A stretch of 64,000 nt of DNA, taken from the NCBI GenBank assembly GCA_947034895.1, contig OX344765.1, positions 28,215,001-28,279,000 on the forward strand, written 5' to 3'. This document shows positions 49,242-59,989 of the stretch, one piece after another. Source of the DNA: Rhytidiadelphus loreus (taxonomy: Eukaryota > Streptophyta > Bryopsida > Hypnales > Hylocomiaceae). The notes under the pieces were generated by a model, which worked only from the letters and a program-made list of their open reading frames with translations, had not been told where the DNA came from and made no database searches. The position numbers were made by a program, and so were the translations under genes. The first letter of the stretch is position 1; every line of letters starts with the position of its first letter.

Positions 49242-49887
49242 TAAGCAATTCGATCCAGCTGTTGCATTGACACACGCAGTCAGACTGAACCTCCGACTTA
49301 GACATTCATTTGTTGCACATCACCTCTTTACTTTGTACAGATGCGGCATTTATAGTTCCAGACAGAACTTCCCATACTCTATGACACACTCCATTAATGT
49401 GCACCTGTCAGCAGTGAGTGGTGATGCCACCATGAATATGATAAACGCTTTCTGACACTCCATTAAACACAGATCTTGACTCTTGGGATGGGAAGTTGGG
49501 AACTTGACAAGGTGACGACTGACCTCTTGAAAGATTTGAAGCAATCAAACAACTAACGTTTGAAGTTAATGTTAAGTTATCAATGTGAGACACACTCAAG
49601 CCAATCCTGTGCGACAGTCTCTAAGAATTGAGCATTAGCTGTACGTTGTGGCCTCGTTACGAATCCGACATTTTGTGTGCACCTCTAATTTAGTTCCAAA
49701 TTTGAGTGTGCAAGAGTGTGTGTAAGGGGAGGACTGAGGAGTGAGGACCCGTGAAATGATAAGTCAATGGGCCGATGTAATTGCTACTCTGAAGCACTGT
49801 CATAAGAGAGAGTTGAACAGGATCACATCAATACGAAAGCAGGTGCACACCAATACAAATTGCAAACTACAATCTATGACAACGGCA

Positions 49888-49992
49888 AAGTGGCAGGCAC
49901 TGACTGATTTTGGGTTTTCACAATGTACCCACAAGTGGCAGGCACTGACTGATTTTGGGTTTTCACAATGTACCCACAAGTGGCAGGCACTG
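49888..49992 (+). repeat. 45-bp tandem repeat, two and a third copies
   Basis: Units at 49888-49932 and 49933-49977 are identical; a partial third follows to about 49992. The open frame through them is an artefact of the 45-base (multiple of three) period. Confidence 0.92.
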
Positions 49993-50657
49993 CCATGCAC
50001 TAAAAACAACAGGTAGTAAATCCCCAACACATATGTCTATCAAAACCTAAGTAGATTCAACTTCAAAGCTTTATTTACAGATATTGAAGGACTGATTGAT
50101 CAGTGCACAAACCTGCACTCTCCTGGCATCAACCAGCCTTGAGAAAGTGCTGAATCACCCACTAATCATCTCATCCGAGCCTGCAAATCGAACGCTTAAA
50201 CGATTGAATAAAAAAATCTTAGTACTAATAGAGTACTGCTAATTTAACTAAACGTGAATGGGCTATATAGCACTTCAGATCATGAAGAGAAACCTTAGCA
50301 AATTAGGACAACAATTCTCCTCATGGTAGGAAGAGCACAGCTGCAGCAATTGCCACTGCAGCTCATGAACAAGCTAAGCCAGATCGATCCAAAGCAGCAG
50401 TCTTACCACTTAAAAAAAAGACCGACACTCGCTCTAAACCCTAAATAAAGCCCATTTGCTGCGCCTCGTGAAAGACGAGGTGCAGTTCTCAAACTTCGAA
50501 GTTTCAAATTCTCTTTCTGAAATACTCGTAACGTAATGAGAGTTAACTGGCCTCGAGATGAAGTCCGAAATTGCAGCTGACCGATCGAATTCTAACCTCC
50601 AGTCGCATTGCCGTGTGAGAGTTTAGAGTTTGGTTTAGAGTCTCCGTTACTTGCAGT
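49993..50657. other. 3' flank of the P450 gene
   Basis: No frame recognised. The minus-strand 3' untranslated region and polyadenylation site of the P450 gene should lie here. Confidence 0.35.
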
Positions 50658-53469
50658 TTATTGCACGTACAAGTGCGGTGGCAGTCGCGGTGTGGCTACC
50701 GCCTTTAGACGCGTTCGCCTTGGACAAATGAATCCATAATTTTCCGCCATATCAAAGTTCTCAGCCGTCACCCCCGGCGGCAACGACCACTGAAACCCAT
50801 GAAACAGCCTCGCCAACACCAACAACACCATAGTAGTGGCGAGATGGTACCCCGGGCACTGCCTTTTTCCATACCCAAACACAGCGATCCTCATCGCAGG
50901 GTCAAAAAACGAAGTCAGATTCCCGTCTTTCCATCGGCCCGGGTTGAATGTCAAGGGATCCGACCAAATCTCGGAACTGTGTCCCAGCGAGAAGAGGTTG
51001 ATGAGCACACGCGTGCCTTTCGCGACGTGGTAACCGTTGATGGTGGTATCGCTCATGGCTTCTCTGGGAACGGTGAAAGGCCCAGGGGGGTGCATCCGCA
51101 GCGACTCCTTGATCACGCACATTAGGTAAGGGAGGCGGAGGAGGTCGGACTCTTCGACGTTGCGGTCGCGACCGACGACGGCGTCGAGCTCCGCTTGGAG
51201 CTTCCGCTGAATCTCGGGACTCCGGATTATTTCCGACATCGCCCACTCGTTGGTGACGGCGGAGGTGTCGGTGCCGGCCGCAACCATGTCCTGCACGCGC
51301 GTCACACAAAATGCGTCCAACACACGATTCAGCATTCGCATGTTTTCTTACAATTGTGTACAACATTCTGTATCATGGACCCCAACACTGTAGAAATCCC
51401 AATAACAAAAAACAAAGGTTGGCATAAAGAAATGATCCTTTGAGAGAGGCACAGAAAGATCTTAGACATATCATTCTCTCCTAATACTTGCGTTCGAACT
51501 CTACAGGCTAGGAACCCTCAAGCACAGAGGAGACCACTCGATTTATGCACACGCCTTGATTTCGCACTCAAATGTACCTACATATTCACCTTGCGCGTCG
51601 CAAGTCCTCGAGAGTAACTACTAGAAGTTGGGTCTTTTCTGAAGCGATGAGAATTGCAGAATTTCGAGTTTCATTAATGTCCATTTCAGGGATAATTGTC
51701 TAACTAGTGTCAACTGTAGTTACCCTATGATCGATTTCAATTTTTTCCCGACTGAGCAACTTACTTACACATTTTTTGGAGAATCATGGAGAAATGGATC
51801 AACTTACGAAAGTGATGGCCTTGATGGCTTTCTCATCCAGGTTCGGTGCGCCATTCTCGCCTGGAAGCTCCAGCAGCGTGCTGACGAAGTCGCTGGGATT
51901 TCCGCCGGGAAGTTTCCCCGACGCTAAGTCTCGATGCTCCTGAACGATTTCGTTCAGCACCTCGTCAAGGGCGATCCGTAACTGTCACACAAAATCAATC
52001 GAAGTGCCGTTGTCAGAATACTACGACACTGCTGGGTTTCACCATCTTCGTAGAACCGGAATTAAACCGGTTCCTTCGAGTAGACTTTTGGAAAATAATG
52101 AAGTTTGTTGAACGCAATTAACTTTGGATTCTGCAACCCACTAATACCAGTCATTATGCCTCATTAGGTCAGTCGTAAAACGAGGGTTATAGATCAACAT
52201 ACTTCTCATTATGAACTCTGAGATCAAAATACGCAAATCTGAACGTTTAGAAGGGGAACAATATGTACGATAGTACTTCCCAGCTTCCACACGCTCGGAC
52301 ATTATCTAAATCACAACCAAATACCGATGGGGCGAGTGCATCGCACATGCCACCACCGCCTGAAATTGAGGCACCCAAATCCGGTACAGTCTCTTACACT
52401 TCCACTTGCAACAGTTTATGCAACGGTTTTGCAATGGTATCCAGTCAGAATCTACTGTCATTTTTTACTCTGTTTTTCGACAATCTTGAGCAATATATTT
52501 GCAACTGTTTGAGTTTGCAATAGCTTTTGCAGCAGTTTAGCCATAGATACGAATTGGTTTTGTGTCCAAGCCATTCCCAACACGTTTACTTTTTTGCAAA
52601 TGGTTCTCAATAACCTAAGTCGCTACAAAACCATTACAGCTGCTACTTCATGTTGTAGTATCCATTGACGTCTAAGCTATGGAACCACGAATTAGGAAGA
52701 TTGGAAACAGACTCACCTTGCGCATGTCTCGCTCGTATCCCTTCACATCCAACCATCCCAACCACGGCACGAAATCTCTCAGCACAAACGCTCCCATCAG
52801 TCTCGTAGTCTCCTCAATCAGCGGATGAAAATCTCTCTTGTTCTCTTTTCCTCTGGCGGCAAACTCCCTTATCCCAAGAATCATCCGACACATGACTCTC
52901 AAGGACGTGCCCCCCAACAAAGTCCTTAGATCCTGCAACCCCTTCGACTCAAAAACTTTCCTTACCATGGCTGCGACTTCCTCCCCCCTCTCCTTCGCGG
53001 TATTCTCCAACCTCTTGGGCGTCAGAAGCTCATTCACGCAGATACGACGCATGTAACGCCAGTGGGGTCCGTAGGGCGCCATGATAAAGTCTTCAGCGTC
53101 GTAGGCTACGATATGAGTGAATGTTGTAAAAGGGCGGGAGCAAAAGACATTGTCTTGCACTTTCATGACCTCAGCCACAAGCTCCGGGCTGTCCACTACC
53201 ACTGTTGGGATGCTGCCCAGGCGGACGAAGAGGATGTGGCCATACTTCTTGTGTAGCGCTTGGAGGGTGCGGTGAGGATGGGAGCCCATTTGGTGGACGT
53301 TCCCGAGGATGGGCCATCTCCTTGGACCGGGTGGGATCTTCCTGCGTGAAGAAAATGCGTAGTGGAAGAGAAAGAGAGACAATGCAACGACCAGTGTGGC
53401 CGCTGTTGCAAGGAAGCGCTCGTCGTGGAACCAGTTGGTGATCGGAGATGGAAACTGCAGTATTTCCAT
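50658..53469 (-). CDS. CYP703: Cytochrome P450, CYP703 family (fatty-acid in-chain hydroxylase)
   Basis: Three exons on the minus strand, 53469-52717, 51981-51808 and 51290-50658, all in phase 0 with GT-AG introns, give 519 residues, the usual length. The N-terminus has a membrane anchor (about 20-40) and the proline hinge IPPGPRRWPILGN. The I-helix is AAGTDTS (313-319), the ExxR motif is ESLR (371-374), and the heme loop is FGYGKRQCPG (447-456, ligand Cys 454). AGTDTSAVTNEWAMSE, TTINGYHVAKGTRV and the end ATPRLPPHLY match CYP703 proteins. CYP703 hydroxylates medium-chain fatty acids such as lauric acid in the ER for sporopollenin of spore and pollen walls. The usual PERF/W motif reads PGRW here. 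Exons are clearly more GC-rich than the surroundings. I am sure of the P450 fold, and fairly sure of the family. Confidence 0.92.
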
Positions 53470-54479
53470 GGCTGGCTATGTTTACTCCAGCTCCACAGGC
53501 AGTAAATCGATCACGAGCTACCGATCGATCAATACATGTTTGAAAGCGTATGTAAAAATTTTAAGCTATCGTTGCGATTGAAATGCGCATCGGAAACTCA
53601 GACAGACAGACAACGAACGCCAGCACGAACTGAAAACGAGCACTGACAGAGCCCCAGAAGTGAATTGAACATGACAAAGCCGTGACAAGGATAACGGTAC
53701 GTCGAGAATAATGGGACGTGAGTTTACGCAGACACTGATCGACCAGCGGAAACTTTGAATGCAGATTCAAAACTGGAACTTCGGAATACGCAGAGAGAGA
53801 GCAAGAGGCCTGCAACTAGTACTAAAAATCCAGCTCCTGGTCTCGGATTTGGTCTAGCTAGCTAGACACGAGTCATTAAACTCTCGTACGAGGAGCTTGC
53901 TATGCTCATCTGTGTTGTCGACACACAAGTCACACAACCAATGCAAGCCGAAACCGTAGCACTCGACACAGGTAGTTCAATTACTGATGTTGCAGGCTAC
54001 CTGCACAATGACTGTGTGGGGTTTTCGTGGTAGTAGTGATAGTACTGTGATAACAACGTTTAGCTAGCTACCCGTGGCGACGCGCGCTGATGTTCTGTGT
54101 ACCGCCAGCGAACTTTACTACGTTATCATAGCTTGGACTATAGCTATGAAGCTGACTTTCACGCTATGGCTCACCAACTCTTGTGAGTAGGAGCGACTTG
54201 ATAACACACCGGACTGTGGAGCTCTCTGGTTCTAATTAGCCGTGGGCAGAGGCTCCAGCTGAACTGCTGAAGAGCCCTGTTTTAATGAGAATCTGTTGGA
54301 AGTGGAAGTGGCGTGAATGGTAACCGTCAGTTGAACAATAATGCCGGACTATCCTACCTGCCTTGGCAAGGACACATTCACACCTGCGTAATTCCATGAT
54401 GAAGGAAGCGGATGCCTTATTAAGGTAGTATGCGATCATGATACAGAGGTACATTTTGCTTTCTTCAATGTACCAGCAG
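53470..54479. promoter_or_regulatory. Upstream region of the CYP703-like gene
   Basis: No reading frame is recognised, so the promoter and 5' leader of the P450 gene must be here. Composition stays moderately GC-rich until about 54400 and then falls. I see no motif strong enough to name. Confidence 0.35.
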
Positions 54480-54690
54480 TGTACATTTCAGGAGGTGGGT
54501 GCTTTTAGTGACCACTGTGCTTCAACTACAAAAACTTGTAACTAATTCCTCAAAGTTCCAAAAAATATGAAACGACTTGGGTTAGATATCGATTCCTTTT
54601 TCTTCCAATGAAAATTTACTGAAATTTTTTCCAAGGAGTTTAGCTTCCCTGAAAAGACAATCAGCTCTTGACTATTTTAAGGTATGTACA
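54480..54690 (+). mobile_element. Short MITE-like repeat (inverse copy at 10698-10921)
   Basis: The stretch from GTGTACATTTCAGGAGG to about GGTATGTACAC matches the reverse complement of 10698-10921. The outer words GTGTACAT and ATGTACAC form a short inverted pair. No clear target duplication. Confidence 0.6.
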
Positions 54691-54985
54691 CTTGTAATTG
54701 TCACTAAATTCAACTAAGTTGATAGTTACTACTAGTATTATTGCACATATTAAATTTTTGTTGGATTTTACTGGCAAGTGAGATAGGATATTCCAATCAC
54801 ACTTTAGTATACATTATTTGACATTGTATGAAATAGTTATGAAATTTCAAAGTATTATTTGTAGATGAATGAAAAATCAACACTACACTCTCCTAGGCTA
54901 GCTTTCAGGTTTTGATTGTGTACATTTTGTGTCATCATTACCAAGTTTATGGGTTGCTTTTGGAGCAATGAAAATTGTATCTACA

Positions 54986-55714
54986 CTTAATCCTTAAAGG
55001 ACCAAGCTGCAATTTGGGACAACATAGAAATTTTGGAGAGCTCACTAGAATGGAGTTTGGGGGGGGTTCTTTGAAATTTTCACACAACTTACATGGAGAC
55101 AAGTATCTTAAAGGCCCAAAATTTTTTATAACTTTTGACTACATGGTTCAAAAGTTATTGTATGATATGTAGTTTTCTTCACCAGTTGGACAATCCAGGT
55201 AGATTTTTAAAATCTCTTTTCTAAGAAACAAATATTTGAAATTGGTGTTCTAGATTTATATATACATTGAAAACTTTGAATCGTTCCATTTCAATCAATG
55301 AAATGAAAGTTATGAGGAGGTTTGATTTGCGAGTAGTTATGGTTCTCTATTCTAAAATAAACTTTGAAGTCCTATATTTAATTCAATTTTCAATATTAAA
55401 AAAATAAAATAAAATCATAGGATGTAGATTGTTTATTACAACATTACAACCATTGGGATTTGCATTTTTCAATTCCATAACTAAATTCTTTTCTTGGCCC
55501 TAAGAAAATGATTTTTGTCACTTCAAATGCTAATATCTTGCAATCTACACAGTGGAAAATTTTTGAAATTTTTTCCACATCTTCTTATACCAACATACTT
55601 CAAGATCCTATAGTTATATGTGTCCACAAATGTTTTTTTATGTGGTATTTGTGCTAAAAATGGCAATTTTGGAGATTTTTTGGTGAAAATATAGTCAAAG
55701 AACTTAAGGGATTA
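54986..55714 (+). repeat. Dispersed AT-rich repeat family, copy E, with TTAATCC ends
   Basis: This begins TTAATCCTTAAAGGACC and ends AACTTAAGGGATTAA, so the termini form an imperfect inverted pair. The inner part from 55415 repeats copy A (18580-19060) almost word for word. It is non-coding. Confidence 0.65.
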
Positions 55715-55885
55715 ACTTCAAGTTACCACACCTGAAATCATCTCAATGAACACTTGAACATATTTAGATCATGTTATTAAATCATTGTTTAAACTTATGT
55801 TGAGTTTTAGTTACTTTAGGCAAGTACATCACACTAAACATCACACCAAATCCAGCCCTTAAGGGTCATTCATATCCAATGTTAA

Positions 55886-56687
55886 CCCCTAAGTGCCTAA
55901 GCCTTTCCAAGTGTGTTTTTCCCATGAAAAAAGAACATGGGCTTATAGTTATCTCCATTGAAACAAAATGATTTTTTTTCAAAATCTAACCGTATAGATG
56001 TTTAAAGAGCTTGCTTATTAGTATGTACACCAATTTTGAGTGCAAAATTCCATAAGAATTGTGAGATTATAATAAGAGAAATGTACGTTTTCTATTTTTA
56101 ATATGTTGTCCCTCTCCACAATGTTTCAGAAATTTGCACATAAAAGCTTTTTGGGATTAGAAGTGACATGAACAACTACAAATTGTGTTAGCACACTAAA
56201 ATACCCTTTCAAAAAACTTAATATCACTTGAAAAGCTATTAAATTCATTACACAATCCACCTTGCAATTGTTGAGATGCAATTTTTTTAATAAGTATAAT
56301 TCACAAATAACTCCAAATCAACACTTGCTTGTTTAAATTTTCAATGGTGAAAATCATGAAAACACTTTACTCTTTTGATTGGGACCATTTTCAAAGCAAA
56401 TGAATAAGTGGAAGTTTTTAGATCTCAAATCAAGTGAAATTGCTCAAAGTTGAAAAATGAAGTAAAATTAGCAAGCTTTACTCGTCCACTAACGGACATA
56501 AATGGCTTTGGAGACCTCTCAACACTCAAATATGTACCTTTTACAGTGAAAAATGAAAGTTTTGAATAGTTAACCCTAAAAACTGCCCCAATTTTTTTTT
56601 AAAACGGGCAAACGAATTTAATTGCCCACTTCAAAATGAGCCTGAAATTTCAGATCGACCATATATGGTCGATGAGGCAGTTAGGGG
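55886..56687. mobile_element. TTAA-flanked piggyBac-like non-autonomous element (802 bp)
   Basis: The ends are CCCCTAAGTGCCT and, in reverse, CCCCTAACTGCCT: 12 of 13 bases match. TTAA flanks both sides exactly (55882-55885 and 56688-56691). A TTAA duplication with ends starting CCC is the hallmark of piggyBac. A perfect 20-base palindrome, ATCGACCATATATGGTCGAT, lies at 56654-56673. It is non-coding. A worn inverted relative lies at 1000-1650. The superfamily is inferred from ends only. Confidence 0.65.
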
Positions 56688-56691
56688 TTAA

Positions 56692-57452
56692 CAAATTAAA
56701 GGTGTCTCATGAATGAAGACCTCAAAATTTAAATGAATATTCAAACCAAGTCAATATCACACCTATTTATGACTACTATAGTAGGATTGAAGCATTGGTA
56801 TCACATCTTTTCCATAATCAAGCCTTAATTACATCAATTTGAAACATCTAAAATCATCCATGTATCCATTGGCACACCTATTAAAAATACTTTAATTTAA
56901 CAATAGATTGTCACTATAACCATCATTTGATGCTTGAAGGCCTTATTCGTTAAATTGAGACAAAATGGTCTTTTTGAGACTTTGCAAAATGGAGAGCGAA
57001 GATCTTTGAAATATTAGTTGTTGAAGTCAACAATAAATGAAGCACGACTAACACCAATCATAGAGTTTTTTGTAGCAGGTGCCCAAAATAATTGGCTCCA
57101 AGTGAGACAAGTGCAGCAACAATCGGAAAGACGGGAAACATTTACTCGCAAAAATTGCCCTAAATGAAGCAAAGTATAGAGAAGAGAGTCCATTTAAATT
57201 CAATAAGCTCGAACTCCTCGAGGTATGAAGAAGACAAAAAGTATGTAAGTCTTGTCTGCACAAAATGGCACCCAAAGTTATGAATTACGAAGTGCTCCAT
57301 CTATTAATAATGCCAGTCTAGGAAGGGAGAGGCTCACTATACATAAGGCACTCTTAGTATCAACACGAATTTGTATGCACTATCTACGTTCATGCTATTT
57401 ATAGTAAGAAGGACAAAGGATCCCAAGGCATCCAAAAAATTGCCCATCGGCG
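56692..57452. other. Intergenic, nothing recognised
   Basis: AT-rich until about 57400, where GC content rises sharply at the start of the next locus. Confidence 0.35.
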
Positions 57453-58367
57453 TTACGCGTCGGTGTTGGCTATGTCTATGCTCTTCGCCGCCTCTAACGC
57501 TTTCAGTTTCGCTAGTCCCTTGAAGATATCGTCGCATCGAGAACGATGGTGGGGCCCACTCTCAGCATCTAGTGCCATGTAGACGCCCGCACTCTGAGAT
57601 CCACTCCCCTTACGCTTCAGATCGCGAGAACTTCGAGTAACTTGAGAAGTAGAGGGCGATTTGGACCCACAAAGAGGCGGCTTCGGGAGGAATGCATTCA
57701 CATCGCCTTTGTATGGAGGTCCACTTCTAATCGATATAGAGTGTAGAGAGCGGCGTTGGTCCCTAATAACCCTTTGACGAAAAATGGAATCGGTGGAAGG
57801 TCGTCGTCTACCTCCAGCGAACGTTGAGGGCTGAGCCAGATTATTCTCGACCCAAAGTAACTAAGGTCCAACCTGCGGACCAACTTGTTCGCTCTTCGTG
57901 TACCCTCCCGAAGATGACATCCGCATAAAATCTCTGACGGGAACAGACCGAGGCACTTCGGAGCCCAAGAGCTTATCATCGACTCGAGGACCCACTGAAG
58001 TCCCGCCGACGAACATGTTCAGTTTCCGGTTCGTCGTAGTGTCTACTCGCGAAGCTGGCGAGAACGACCCTCTTCGAGTCGACGATGTTTGCTTGAGCGG
58101 GGACGGGGAGGCGACGGGCGTCCGTCCGTGCCCACGACTGGGAGGACTATCCACGATGCCGTCTTCAATGTCCCCCTTGGAGTAGTCTATAGCGGCTGAC
58201 GCGGCGTCAGCGGCTGAGCACAGCATGTACAGTTTGGACATCGGCGCGGGTCCGCAGCTCCCTCCTGCCGAATCCGAGCCCTTCGAGAGCGAACTTTCCG
58301 ACCCGGAAAGCAAGCTTCTAGTGAGCCTCCGCTTGGGTGTTGGCAAATTCAGATTAGGAGCCCGAAC
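57453..58367 (-). pseudogene. Ser-rich C-terminal exon of the ParB/FCP1-like locus (one stop)
   Basis: From an acceptor at 58368 (ttccag/GTTCGG) a single frame runs to a stop at 57453 with one TAG at 57861-57863, one base from CAG. The product is low-complexity, Ser/Arg/Pro/Gly-rich, with no known domain, and ends in a possible short helix (IFKGLAKLKALEAAKSI). Two of the palindromic 17-bp motifs are embedded in it and encode PRVDDKL and SRVDTTT. It probably belongs to the same gene as the upstream phosphatase exon, but the donor joining them is not certain; a separate gene is possible. Confidence 0.45.
57975..58086. repeat. Pair of 17-bp palindromic motifs in the Ser-rich exon
   Basis: ATCATCGACTCGAGGAC at 57975-57991 and CTCTTCGAGTCGACGAT at 58070-58086, 95 bases apart; each is slightly worn at one end. 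Confidence 0.85.
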
Positions 58368-58618
58368 CTGGAAGTAGCATATACTCAATTACAAGAGACC
58401 AATAGACAATATCCACCAAGGGAAGAACGGCAAGGGAAGCAGGTAAATAGTAATCCAAAAAGGAAAACCACAGAAAGAAACAAGTCGAGCGGAAATGCGA
58501 AGACATAGAAAAGTTAGGTCCAAACTGAATATATTATTTACAAAAGAACATAGCATACAAGATTATAAAATACAAAACATAATTATTGTTCGGCGAACGT
58601 GGGTTCTACCGCGTTACT

Positions 58619-59455
58619 CTACGTTCTACGACGGCCTCTTCCAATGACCAAATTCACTGCCGACAGTTCGTAACGGGCTCCCACGTTGTGTGCGGACTCT
58701 CTCATGGCATCTACAATTCGCGCGTGATTGTAGTCCCTAGCTACCAGGGGCTCGAGCCCAATCCGGTTGGCCTCTACGTACTCTCGCAGTCTCCCGGGTT
58801 GGCAGTCCAAGATGAGACGCCGGAGCCACGGCAGGAGGTCTCCCATGAGGAAGTTGTCCCTCCGCTTGGTGTGACTCCAAGTTTCGAGAATCACGGTGTT
58901 TCCCCTCTCATTACAGATACCCTTCTTGGGGGAGTCATCGATGAGGAGGGTGTTGTCCGCAGTGAAAGACGTGTCCCCGCTGGGATTTATGAACAAGGTC
59001 TCAGACAGAACCTTCATGAAGACACCTTTGGTGCCAAAATGAAGAAAATTCCCCGGAGACACCTCTATTTTTTTGCACTGATCCTGGCTCAACACATCGT
59101 AGGGGGTCCTGCCCCCGCTGAACAGGTGTCCAGCAATGGGTTCCGTGTTCGACTTGAACATGGCGCTCCATACTAGCACCATGTTCGCGATGTTGGAAAC
59201 CTCTCGCAGGAAGCCCTCTAAATTCTGTCGAGCGAATACAGCCTTGGGTCCGATGATGGTGGGGTTTCTATGGCAGAGAACTTTGTCTTCGAGTTGGTAG
59301 GGTTGGAATTTTCCATTCGTGCCATACGCCCTGGTGGCGACTTAGCAGAGCACCCCATTCAAGTCGAAGACAATGTTCATCCACTTCCTCCATGGTAGGG
59401 GCACTAGAGGCGCTACATTCTTCAGGACGACCTCTCTCTCGTCCTTCGATTCTAC
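58619..59455 (-). pseudogene. FCP1/NIF-like HAD phosphatase domain with in-frame stop
   Basis: From the acceptor ttgattag/GTAGAA at 59456 the frame reads WMNIVFDLNGVLC, the DxDxT/V-type nucleophile motif of FCP1-like HAD phosphatases (here FDLNGV, with Asn in place of the second Asp). A TAA (59342-59344, one base from CAA) follows directly. The frame then continues with KAVFARQNLEGFLREV, ANMVLVWSAM, FTADNTLLIDDSPKKGICN (the second acidic motif, DDSP) and LLPWLRRLI, all in FCP1 order. FCP1-like domains dephosphorylate phospho-Ser of proteins such as the RNA polymerase II tail. The altered nucleophile motif and the stop suggest no activity. It stops at 58619 or is spliced to the exon at 58367. 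Confidence 0.7.
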
Positions 59456-59989
59456 CTAATCAAGTCAAGACAACATAGAAATAGAGTTACCTGATTGAAT
59501 GCAGAATCATGTGAGCCAGAAAACGGGAGGGAGCAGTGAAATCCACTAATCGTTTGCTTGCTCCCTTTAGAGTGTGCTTTCATAGGCAGCGGACGATGCA
59601 CGCTTTTATGTTTTTTGAGTTGAGCAAAAAAACATGGAAAGCAAAAGACAATTAGACTTTTGAGTCCGTATTTTGTAATTTCAACCGATATCTTTTATTT
59701 ACAATTGAAATATATTACATACATATTTTTTTGTTTTCATCTAGAGCCGCCAAGACTATACACTCATGTCTATGCTACACTAGTCTACACGCATTGCAGC
59801 CATAGACGGGTTCGCCGTCCGTGTCCGATCAATCAAGGAGTGGCCACGCCATCCTGTCAGGCATCATGCATCCAAATGAGATTTAAGACCTATGAGAAGA
59901 CTTCTGTTGCCACTCGCAAAACAAGACAAACAGGCATGACTCTGTGTATGCGAGAGTCAATCAAAATTGTAAGGATCTGGTGGTTGTAC

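Noticed and set aside
49741..50030. Overlapping frames on both strands with repeated peptide QALTDFGFSQ
   Set aside because: A 45-bp tandem repeat keeps any frame open in both directions; no other coding sign.
50902..51366. 154-codon minus-strand frame overlapping the P450 heme exon
   Set aside because: A second frame of the GC-rich P450 exon; Arg/Pro-rich shadow without motifs.
58586..59176. 196-codon plus-strand frame
   Set aside because: It mirrors the FCP1-like phosphatase exon on the minus strand, which has recognisable family motifs.
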